Source: Diphasiastrum complanatum
Lineage: Eukaryota; Streptophyta; Lycopodiopsida; Lycopodiales; Lycopodiaceae
Direction of reading: 5' to 3'
Assembly (NCBI GenBank): GCA_029204225.1
Contig: CM055103.1
Coordinates: 50,755,470 to 50,819,469, forward strand
DNA length: 64,000 nt
Under the pieces are notes generated by a model. It was given only the letters and a program-made list of their open reading frames with translations. It made no database searches and was not told where the DNA came from. The position numbers and the translations under genes were made by a program. Positions 1-9,900 of this stretch are shown here, in pieces. Position 1 is the first letter of the stretch. Every line of letters begins with the position of its first letter.

Positions 1-230
1 TCACACAGACTGCGGATAGTGATGGGTCAGCTCCGGGTTTCCTCTCACCAGTTAGCCGTTGAGACTAGCAGATACAAGGGCATCCCGAGAGATGCACGGA
101 TTTGTAGTATGTGTGACCTACATGATATAGAGGATGAGTTTCATCTTCTCTTCAGATGCCCAGCTTACTATGAGATTCGAGGGAGATACTACTGCTTGTT
201 TCGAGATCATCCATTTGCACTCTCGTGTCT
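1..230 (+). pseudogene. LINE reverse-transcriptase ORF, C-terminal zinc-binding fragment
   Basis: An open frame from base 1 reads as the C-terminus of a plant L1-like LINE ORF2. It has an LRVSSHQLAVET stretch, then RYKGIPRDARIC, then a Cys pair (CSMC) and an H-x4-C (HLLFRC), matching the zf-RVT zinc-binding region that follows the RT domain. It continues as CPAYYEIRG, which recurs in degraded form in the LINE fragment near 26.8 kb. LINE homology stops near 230, where a GC-rich word-repeat sequence begins. The 5' part of the element is outside the window. It is a truncated relic with no catalytic domain. Confidence 0.7.
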
Positions 231-300
231 AGCTGGCGCGTTCGGGACCCGGACGCGTATTTAAAAAAAAAAAACAGAAAACAGGCCGCGCTCAAAACGC
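231..300. repeat. GC-rich CGTCCG/GGACGCG word sequence with poly(A) run
   Basis: A short GC-rich stretch with GACCCGGACGCG followed by a 12-base A run interrupts the LINE fragment. The same words and A/T-run layout occur at 2836-2956 and 7419-7652, so this is probably a degraded member of that short element family. Confidence 0.4.
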
Positions 301-305
301 GCGAG

Positions 306-308
<3 letters not shown>

Positions 309-382
<74 letters not shown>
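309..382. repeat. (GA)n microsatellite
   Basis: About 37 uninterrupted GA units. It is separated from the next GA array by about 55 bases that include GGGTATAGGGTATAGGGAGGGAGGG. Confidence 0.95.
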
Positions 383-385
<3 letters not shown>

Positions 386-435
386 TTTAGGGTATAGGGT
401 ATAGGGAGGGAGGGACACAACGAGAGAGATAGAGA

Positions 436-438
<3 letters not shown>

Positions 439-515
<77 letters not shown>

Positions 516-530
516 AAGAAAGAAAGAAAG
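439..530. repeat. (GA)n microsatellite followed by (AAAG)n
   Basis: About 36 GA units, then five AAAG units. Read on the minus strand this is the (TTTC)n(TC)n tail that directly follows the AATAAA-containing LINE 3' end at 531-600. Confidence 0.95.
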
Positions 531-1400
531 ATTTTATTAATGTCCTTGAATACCCTAAGGTACATAGGACTAAGAAAAGGTACATGTCAAGTGTGCACAT
601 AGGAGCTTAAAGCTCAATCATCTATAAAACTAAATAATTGCAAATACAATGCATAAAGACAGCTGGCCCAGTCAGGATCCAATAGCCTGGAATCATATAT
701 CACGATGCCCATCAGCATGAAAGAAATGGTGGATGGTATGTGGTGTCAGTGCCCTCGTCTTCCCTCTGCAAGTAGAAAGCCAGCAAAATCCCTCAATGCA
801 AGGAAGTCCTCTCTCAGGACTCTCATGTGTCTCAGTAAGTATAAGGATATCCCCTGTAGTACAAAAATCTCTAAAGTCTCCTGCTGTAGCTGAAGAATGG
901 ATACCATTGTAGTTCCATAAACTTAACCACAATGCTTTTGTGAGGGCCCCCAAACCGCTCCTAAGTCCGGGGGGCCCAAATCCCTATGCCTCAGATTTTT
1001 GGGGGTCAATGTATCGGGCCTTACCATCCCGATAGATCACCCTTTTTCCCAGTGCTTTGGCTTCACTGAAAACCTTCCTCCTTTCGGCAACTTGCATAGG
1101 TGTGAGATCATCATCCATGAAGACAAGGGTACCTCTCAGTCTAGCTCGTAGCCTAAGGACAGCTTGCCGCTCCTCTATTCCCGTATGATGAGTGTAGTTG
1201 GATCTCTTTTAGTTCTCCACGCTTTTTCCATTCCATTGTGATGGTGGGAAAGTGTATCCGTGAGGAAACTGGATGCTTCGGTAATTGGAGCCTTAGTATT
1301 TTCAATTCCTAGCACCCGCACATTCAGAGATTTATACTTCCGCATTTCTTCTTCGGATATGGTGGCTGAGATGACGCTATTGAAAGTGTGTTAGTAATTG
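531..1400 (-). pseudogene. L1-like LINE: ORF1 C-terminus, endonuclease start and 3' end, internally deleted
   Basis: Read on the minus strand from about 1350, degraded frames resemble an L1 ORF1 RNA-binding C-terminus (a DDDLTPMQ-like stretch near 1110). The frame 953-693 then shows the start of an APE-type endonuclease: LWNYNGIHSS, DFRDFC, and ILTETHESPERG with the conserved TETH. After only about 65 endonuclease residues the frame jumps to a short tail (TIHHFF...) and stop. A similar tail ends the 2444-2668 frame, so most of ORF2, including RT, is deleted. A 3' UTR with ATTAATAAAA at about 536 leads into the TC tail. A segment at 1276-1330 is imperfectly duplicated at 1391-1443. Confidence 0.65.
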
Positions 1401-1527
1401 GAGCCTTAGTATCTTCAATTCCTCGCACCCGGACATTTAGAGAGAGAGAGTCACATAACCCTGCGGTGGAGTGACTGAACCCTACGGTACCCGGACGCCA
1501 GCGTGCTGTGAGGCCCTTTTGGTCGAG

Positions 1528-1945
1528 ATGGCAGAGCGCATACCAGTTGACGTGAGCGTTTGCTCTTTATCCGTTTGCTCGCAATTTAGGCTTGTTTTGT
1601 GTTTTTCATAGTTTATTTTAATCGTGGTATATTGCTTGACGGGCTTCTTTGTGTGCAGAGGGAGAAGCTATTGGAAGATGTCCGCAGGCACAATGAACGA
1701 CATCGGAAGCAAGAGGCAGACATTGCAGAGATGCTTTGACAGGCTCGGCAGAGACATCCGGAGCCGGAGCCCCCTCCCCAGCTGTTGAGGTGGATTTGAA
1801 TGAGAAGATTGGGGTGAACTTCACACGACGACAACTCATCATGGTCAGGGAAAGGGCGGCCATCCGTCGGGGTAACCAGGAGGCAGAGCGAGAGCGACAG
1901 AACAATGCACCTGAAACGGGCGAGGAGTCAGTAGAGGACTCGTAG
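1528..1945 (+). pseudogene. Small charged-protein gene, second copy of the hAT-associated minus-strand ORF
   Basis: This is homologous to the minus-strand gene at 18978-19304. It has an ATG at 1528 (MAERIPVD), a possible intron (donor GTGAGC at 1552, acceptor before 1659), then EKLLEDVRRHNERHRKQEAD. It closes with [15 protein letters not shown] and QNNAPETGEESVED before the stop at 1943. The frame is broken by TGA at 1737-1739, where the relative has CGA, and by a one-base shift around 1775. Similarity also continues through the 3' flank (CCGTATGTGGC words to about 2075). The product would be about 105 residues, rich in Arg, Glu and Lys. I do not recognise the family. Confidence 0.6.
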
Positions 1946-2221
1946 GAATGCTAAGAATAGATAAGGTCCCGCTGTATGTGGCAGACTCTTTCTATATAAT
2001 TTTCGGCAATAAATGAGGCGGCATATAGTTAGACAACAGTTTACAAACACACCCAGCCGTATGTGGCGGGATGTGTAATGTTTTTTTGATACATCTCTTA
2101 CATTAATATACAGTATGCTTTTTTGCGCAACATGCGCCTGGTTTTGTGAAACGCGATCTTTGTACTCTTAACATAATGTATGTATGTGTTTAACATATGT
2201 AATATCAGTAATGAGCTGAAA

Positions 2222-2224
<3 letters not shown>

Positions 2225-2279
<55 letters not shown>
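2225..2279. repeat. (GA)n microsatellite at a LINE 3' tail
   Basis: About 27 GA units. On the minus strand it follows AATAAAGATCTTTCTTTC, the same arrangement as at 439-540. Confidence 0.95.
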
Positions 2280-2283
<4 letters not shown>

Positions 2284-2668
2284 AAGATCTTTATTAATGT
2301 CCATGGAATACCCTAAGGTACATAGGACTGAAAAAAAGGTACATGTCAAGTATGCCCGGTGGGAGCGTGAAAGCTCTACCACCTAAAAGAAACAAGATTA
2401 CAGTAAAACAAGAAATAGTGCTAGGCTCAAGGAGAGTCAAGCATCATAGATGTCTCTCTGCTTGTGAAAAAAAATGATGTAAAGTATGTTGTGGCACTGT
2501 CTCTGAGCGAGCTGCGTCTCTGTCGTTGAGTGGATGATCAGTGGTGTCTATGTTGTCGTGAAGCTGTAGGCTATGGCCTGCGGGCTGGCTGTCTCTCTGG
2601 TCGACGACACTGTCTCTGCCGTCTATGTATCGTGGCATTTGGAATCTCAGCCTCTCCATCAAAATCAC
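2280..2668 (-). pseudogene. LINE 3' end, second copy
   Basis: The minus-strand frame 2668-2444 ends in TLHHFFSQAERHL, matching the tail TIHHFFHADGHRDI of the LINE at 531-1400. It is followed by a closely similar 3' UTR (about 2400-2285) that includes the TACCTTAGGGTATTCCATGG block and AATAAA. The RT and endonuclease domains are absent. It is a 5'-truncated insertion, the usual state of LINE copies. Confidence 0.65.
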
Positions 2669-2835
2669 TACTCTCCTGCCTCTGTCTCCGGTGGGATAGA
2701 CACTCCTGTATGCTCAGCTGTTATCAAGGGGGAGGTGTCAGCATCAAGACTTGCCATACGCAAATCTATCATCTCCTGGATCATCAACGCAACACATCTG
2801 GAGTCCTCATACGATATCAAGCCAACGTCCCAAAA

Positions 2836-2956
2836 AAAAATTTAAAAAAAGATGGGCGCGTCCGACCCCGCGTTCGGGGTTGGTACGCGTCCGGGTGCGA
2901 ACGCGGGACGCGGACGCGAAAAGCCCGCATTCGCCCCGGACCCTCATGTCTGAATT
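2836..2956. repeat. GC-rich word-repeat element, partial copy
   Basis: A run of A/T is followed by about 105 bases of CGTCCGACC, GTACGCGTCCGGGT and GGACGCGGACGCG words ending in CGGACCCTCATGTCTG. The last 100 bases align almost word for word with 7553-7652, the right half of the better-bounded copy. The left arm is missing. Confidence 0.75.
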
Positions 2957-3049
2957 ATATATATCCAGAGAGTCATGAGTCTTCCCGTTCCACGTTATCC
3001 ACACATAACCTTACTCTCTTCTCAGCAGCTTCATCACTAGGGTCATCAG

Positions 3050-3410
3050 GTATCATGGTACTCTCAGGCTTCTCGTCTCCTACGTACATATGGCATTGAT
3101 ATTTGGGATCTACCAGAGGGATCCCATCAGTACATCAGGAGAGTTATTTATCGTGGATTTTCTTTAGTGACATGGCAGGGTCATCTTGGTGTGAAACCGG
3201 ACTTCTACCATTCTAGTTACCTAGTGCAGCTGGACAGTGCTGGGGGTCCCAGTTTTACCTCGTTACTTGGATAGTGGACTCTCACATTGCCTCAGATTTT
3301 TTTTTCTGGGATTCCCCAGTCACATTGCGTTCACTTATTTCAGATGTAGATCCTTGGTGTGCAGCCTTGATGCTGCATGAGATGTTCCTGCTCCGTAAAG
3401 ATATTTGACC
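3050..3410 (+). pseudogene. LINE ORF2 C-terminal fragment
   Basis: Translated blocks such as HQYIRRVIYRGFS and the later DSPVTLRSLISDVDPW match blocks in the LINE remnant at 26.7-26.95 kb ([25 protein letters not shown]). This is therefore another C-terminal LINE piece. No long frame remains, and stops and shifts are frequent. Confidence 0.5.
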
Positions 3411-3878
3411 ATAAGCTTCATTCCTGTTTATTGTAATTTGGGCAAAGAGAAAAGCAGTAACAGTTTTTGCTATCTTTCAAACACAAATGTGCTTCCAATT
3501 CCAACTTATTAATCAGGAGGCTCAATCATGTAGCAAAGTCTGCATAGAAGTGAAGTTCGTAATGGAGGTCTGCTATATACTCTGATTGCTATTAAATCTA
3601 AAAGTTACTGATCCTCTTTCCTTTTACATAATACCAAATGACATATTTATGAGCAGAATCAATTTCGAAAAGTAGCATTGCCTTAGAAGAGTGTTTTCCA
3701 TGATGAGTGAAATTAGGAGGAAGCAATAAGTAAGATCATATGTTGAAAGTTGAAATCAAATAACAAAAGCTTAGCCACTGTCCTGCATGATTCAATTGTA
3801 CGTTTTCTACTGTTATTGCATAGTTTAGGGTGTCAGTTAAACAGCTTTTCTTTTGACTAAATTTGCTCAATCTGTCAG

Positions 3879-3998
3879 AAGTTCATGGAGTTTTGGATGC
3901 AATTGCCAAAAACCTGGAAAATCTGAATGAAGTTTCGGGAGATGCTGAGAGAAATGAGAAAGCTGTGGGTATTGATGCTCTTGGGCAAATTGGAACAT
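3879..3998 (+). CDS. PSMD5: PSMD5 exon a
   Basis: Acceptor CTGTCAG precedes 3879 and donor GTGTGT follows 3998. It encodes [19 protein letters not shown] and ends in [10 protein letters not shown], the helix repeat seen mid-protein in the family. One base is carried in from an unseen upstream exon (phase 1), which shows the gene continues to the left. Confidence 0.82.
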
Positions 3999-6900
3999 GT
4001 GTGTATTTCTATATCTGCTCATTTATAAGGAGCAATCCTTGAAGAACTAGATGCACGAGTTCTTGTTTGGCTATGTTTGGACTTGATGGGCTCTAATGGC
4101 TTGACATAAACAGCTCGTGAAGGAGCTGAGCTACTTTTGCATCGCCCGAAACCTGTCGCCTCGTATATCGTCAGAGCTGCTTTTGTAGACAGACAAGGCA
4201 GCAGCATAGAAGTGGTATATGCTAATTCTGTTCATGCCTTTGGTCGAGAAATGAAGAATGGTGCAGCATTTGCCATTTATCTATGCAATGTTAGTCTGAA
4301 AGTTTACTGCTAAGTGGTTGGTTATGTGTTCTCATTGTTTTACTTAATAATTTTTCAGTGTCTAATATAAGAGTGATCAATAAGTGTGTCACATATCCTC
4401 AAAAGGCAGTTCTGTGAGGTTGGCATGTATCACAGCCAATGCAAAAAACATGAAAAATAGGTCAACCTCAAAGTGATGTTCACTTTTGGACAGCATGTAA
4501 GATTCGTAGGAATAAAAAAGTGACTACAGCCAGCTCAACTTCTCCAGATACTTTGTGCTTCAGCACTAGGGGTTCACCTCAATACAGTCAATTTCTTTGT
4601 TTACTTTGTATTCTGTGAGTATAAAGAATGCTTGGCACCGCGTCCCAATTTGACATAAATCATTTGGTCCCGTCGCTTGTCAATGACTTTCATGACTCAC
4701 ATGTATGCAGAATACTTGTTAATCCACTTTGCCCAGGCAACAGTTTTGTTCTTGAAAACCATTTTGAGTTGATTTTCTAGTTGACACATCTACTTTATAA
4801 TTATCATTCTGACATGGAAGAAAGCAACTCTTTATTTTTTTGTAAAGAGTGCTACTTCGTCACTATTGAGGAACCTTCACCCCACATGTGTCAGTTATAT
4901 TTGATGAGTAAACTGGATTTAGCTGGGGTTGGGGAGGCTTAAATGATTGTGTCATGAGTGAGCATCCGAGAAGCCCAAGAAGACCGTGAAAATGTGAACA
5001 ATATCCACTCTTATCTTAGAGAATTCAGGAGAATAAAGGTCGTGTAGAGTGCCCCTAGAAGAACTGATACTTTCATGCCCACTATTGTCTGACCTTGGAT
5101 TTATATCCCATAAGGGGGTCAGAGGGCCTAGCTTGACCTGTGAATTAATTGTGATTATGAGGGGTTGGGACCCTCATGGTACTAAATAAGAATTAATGGT
5201 TGAGGCCTAAAACCCCTGATGGTGGATTTATATGGAACTAGCAATGACTCATCGGTAGTAGCTGATGTGGCCTAGTTAGGCTGTTGATGTGTCCTAGTGA
5301 GGTGTCTCATTTCACTCCTACTTGAGGGAGGGTCGTGGAGGGTATAAGTATACCTATAGGCCTCCCTTTGGTGATCATAATGACCTATTCCTAGTGGTAC
5401 ATAGCTTGGGGGCTAGATCTGTTCGATCTAGGATTGGTTGGGTTGGTTAGGTCCACCATCCATTCTTTTTTGTTTCCTTGGTCTTAGGATCCTAGTTTGG
5501 ATCCTTGGGTAGGACTTGAAAGATACCAACTGGTTCGTGAGCTCATAAGATAAGTGCTAGTACAATGCCCTGAATGATACTGCTGAGATTATTTCATTGT
5601 ACATATAATCAAATCATTCTTTACTTGCACTATGTAAGGGATAAAGTTCTCGATCTAGTACCTTTCTAAGCGTACAAGGTCCTTTCTTTCCTTTTGAGCC
5701 ATCATGTCATTCAAACCTCATCAAGTATTTGAGAGGGATTATTTTCTAGAAACTGGATACGTTGACTTGTCATTAATTTTAGCAATGTTGCACCCTATAG
5801 GGAGCTCTTCCATTCAAAATAGAAATATTAGACTCCAAGCTCACAAGATTGAGGCAAAGTTGACTGTTGCACTATGTCCGAACTCCCAGACCATGCCTTT
5901 TATAGATTATATCCAAAGATGCAGCCCACGTTCTGGAACGCGATCCGGAACGCGTTCAACACAGATTATATCATAGTTGTAGCAGATCGCGATCAGCTTC
6001 CAAAACATTCCGGAACATCAACGATCCACGACCCGGATTGCCAAGAAGTAATAATGGCTATTTTCTTCTCTTGATAGTTTAGTTAGTGTTAAATGAACTC
6101 AGAAACCATTAATCAATGCACGAAAGAACAACTTACTAATAAACTGGAAAGAGGCAAAAATAACATTGCATAGAGGCTATAGCTGTATTGATCCAGTCAA
6201 TTACAGATAGAGATACACTGCAAACCAAAAGTGACGGTGGAGTGAAAACAATCAACTTTACAATCTTTCTTGATCCAACTAAATGGGAAGGTACCTAAGA
6301 CTACAGAAACTTCTGATGGTTGATCAACATAGGAGAGAGTGCTACAAGCAACACACATTCTGCCTTTATAGCACAAGTCTATATGCCTTCATAGAACGGT
6401 TTTGGGAGCTCAAGTCAAGGATTGTTTGTAGGTTGTGTAAGGCTGAATTTCTACCACTTGTCAGATCCAAGTTCTAGAGAAAAGAATCAGGTCATTTATC
6501 CTTGTCATGATTTCTAAACTATTGGCAGTTTATCCGTAAAATAGGCCATTAAATGTTCTTTCACAAGTTCATCCTTATCCTCGCTCATCATCCATGAGTT
6601 TGGGACCCAATTAGCATTAAGAGTGATAATCACTTGCAATAGCTCACAATTCCAAATGGGCTTTTCTCAGTATGCAGTGTGCAATTATTTAGCAACCTAC
6701 TACTGATACTAGTATACCTCCACTCTTTTTTACAATTGTCTTGAAAAACTTTCAAGGAGAAGGAAATAAATTTAAGGCAAATAGAAAAAAGCAAAAAATT
6801 CCGAAACAAATAATAATTATTTTTTTGCATTATGATAAACCCTACCCTAATTTCTGGAGCTTGATCTGGATAGTGATCGTGCTCCAGATCACGTTTTGGA

Positions 6901-9900
6901 ACGTGGCTTGCAAGTATGGAATATATAAACCTACAACAGTATTGTCTATGCATGACACGTCTATGTGTGTTTAGCTATGAATCAACCTATTATTGCACGT
7001 TCTCATGCATTCCTATCTCCTTGCCAATGAGATTTTGCCTCATGTTACCAAATATCATGCAACCCAACAGCTCGCTTACCAATTATTTGAATCTTGAAAA
7101 GAAACCTGGTTCTTGGATGAAGTTTTGCAATGTATGATAGAAAACCAGTTCAATTCACATCAAAAAGCAAAATATACCTAGAAAAATGTGTAGCATAATC
7201 GAGACAATGTGCAAGTTGGTTAAATATACACTGGAGTACAGAACATTTACATGATTACAGCAACCGATGAAAGTGTAGGTTCAAAAGTTCATTGAAAAAG
7301 CAACAAAATTGAATAGTCAAGGTTGTGTGACTGGAACAAAACTTTAACATACATAATAAGTAGAAAACTAGTTAGAACTTGTATAGGTTCTTGTTAGAAC
7401 TAAATTAGTGGTCTAAAGCTAAGGTGGTGAACCCCGGACGTGGGGGCGTCCGGACGCGGACGCGGACGCACCAGGGGTGCGTCCGGGTCTCCGGATGCGT
7501 CCGCTATTTTCTTTTTTTTAATTTTTTTGATTTTGTGTTAAGAAAAAAAAAAATGTACGCGTCCGACCCTGCGTCCGGGGGTCGGACGCGTCCGGGTCCG
7601 GACGCCGGACGCGGATGCGGAATGCCCGCGTCCGGCCCGGACCCTCATGTCTGGTCTAAAGTAAGTCAAATACATTCATGCTAGAAGTAAACTCTGATTC
7701 AATGGTTCCTTCAAGGTAGCCTGAACTTCATTTTTCTGCTGGTTGAGAGTTGTCATTAAGAGACAGTTGTTGCAAATATAGCTTTTAACTTTAACAAGGT
7801 AGCCGAAAGTCAAATATCATACAATGAAGTCCTTGCAATGGTTTGTGAAAGAAAATGTCAATTTATAGATGCCTGCATGGCTGCAAATAGAGCTTTTTCA
7901 TCCAGAGGTAACTAGTAAACTTAAGCTTTAAGAGCATCTGGTGCAAAATGTCTCCTCCACCTGTGAGCCTCTGTATAATCGCTCTCTTTGTTGTTGCTGC
8001 AATTCCTTAGCCTCATCTTCCCTCTCTTGTCTCCACCTCCTCTGTGTGGACGCACTTGATCAAGAACCCTTAATTTTAAGGCAATATGCTATGCATGCAC
8101 ATGTATGAACTAAAAAAAGCTTGATGAAAGTACAAAAACATAAAGGAAATAACATTTCTCAGTTCATGTAGTGATCCTTGTGCAAACATATGAAAGAGGT
8201 GAAGGGTGGATGGAAGGTAGGAGGCCGAGTATAAGGGAAGAGCCTGGGAGTGGAAAAGAGTCCAGGGAGAAGTTAGCAGGTCGACAAAGGGGTTTTTTCT
8301 GCGTTAAGCTCTTTATAATTTCTGAAGAAATTGAATCTGGTTCAATGTTATAGCCCATAAGAAGATCATATCCTTTTCAATAAAAAGATACTTTGTTTCA
8401 ATTGTTCTGCATTCATGATTCTTGTATTTTATCGTAAATCCAATTAGTATTTGCATTGCCGTCATGTTGTGGTAGTTCAAAGTTTAAAATGATATCCATC
8501 TAAAATTTTGAGTCTGGAGTTTGGGCTTCGAGCTCACAGCTTTGCCATAATAGGAGAGCCAGTGTGGATGGATTTTCTTAATTTGCCTGCCCGCAATACT
8601 TTCTCTCTTTGAAATGACAATGTCATAACTAGCTTTTATTTCAAGTTTTTATTTTTAATATTCCCAATATACAGTGAATTAGTCATTCCCAATGTACAGT
8701 GAATCAGTCTCGGGTCCTTGTATCCTACAAGATCCAACTCACAACTCTTTAGAAATTTGGTGCCTTGCTTGTTCTCTTTTTTGCATCCTGCTACGAGAAA
8801 ACTAGATATTCAGGATGATGAGAGTATCCATCTTTCATTCTTAACATACAATGAATGTAGTATTGCAATGCATGACAAGATCAGTCTTGATTGTGAACAT
8901 ATCTTGTCTCCACATAATGTTTTTTTTCCTTATTTTTTTTTGGGTGGAAATGTCCCTCAAATGTACGTCTTGCCTTCCACATTCCGTACAGTTCACATTC
9001 CGCATGAAATTTGGCACAACATCGTCTTGTATGCTACGGAACTATGAACTGAATCAATCTAAATCGTGACAAGCTGCATTGTTGCAGCTTGTCAAGCCAT
9101 CAAAATTACTACTAACATCCCTTACTTTTCTTACTCTTCAATGCCACTACTTAGGATTGCTAAAGCTGCCTGTAGTGCCCTGACTTAGCAGCACAACCTT
9201 GGAACAGTGTTTTAGCAACACTTATGTGAGTTATTAAATTGTGATGACCGACATACTAAATATGCATAATGCTTTCCATTCTCTCTTATCAAATTGTGTT
9301 TGCTTCACATTATCACGTGGTAGAGCACCCTCCTCATCTGCCGACCAATCACCACATCCCATAACTCACTCATCACTAACAATTTATCATTTCATATTTG
9401 CGCATTGGAAATTTTTACCTCAAGTATACTTGCCTCCAGTATCATGAATGCTTCTAGCTTTACACTCATTTTAACGGATTAATGACCAGCATCAGCTTGT
9501 GACTGAAGGAGAGGACATAAGTTGTCACTCCAACTATGCTTGACTGTCCTTAATCAAACAAAATAATAGGCAATCCAGTTTTCTACGGGTTCAAGTTCTG
9601 GTTGATCATCAGGAAATCAGTCCAACATTGTCTCATTGAAACAATGTTTAAGTTTTAAGCTTTTACTTTAATAGAAGGAAATTATATTCACGATTCGGGA
9701 CTATCCCACATCAAACTGCCTTATAGTGAAGGGTTAGACATTACAAATGAAGATCCAAATTACAAAACTTAATTTTGACATGTTGTCTCCCTTCACTGCA
9801 CATCTGTCTCCTTCAAAAAAATTTGAACTTTCAACAAAACTTCACCTTGAAGTTTGTGTACTTTGTAGCATTATTATCACTTCATTTGACAGAATGCCAC

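Noticed and set aside
152-600. Overlapping minus-strand open frames of 102-137 codons
   Set aside because: They are translations of (GA)n/(TC)n arrays (poly Ser-Leu) and carry no protein signal.
5704-5976. Open frame of 90 codons in a PSMD5 intron
   Set aside because: No recognisable motif; the second half runs through a GGAACGCG word repeat.
8718-9069. Overlapping frames of 72-109 codons
   Set aside because: AT-rich intronic sequence without motif, codon bias or homologous copy in the window.
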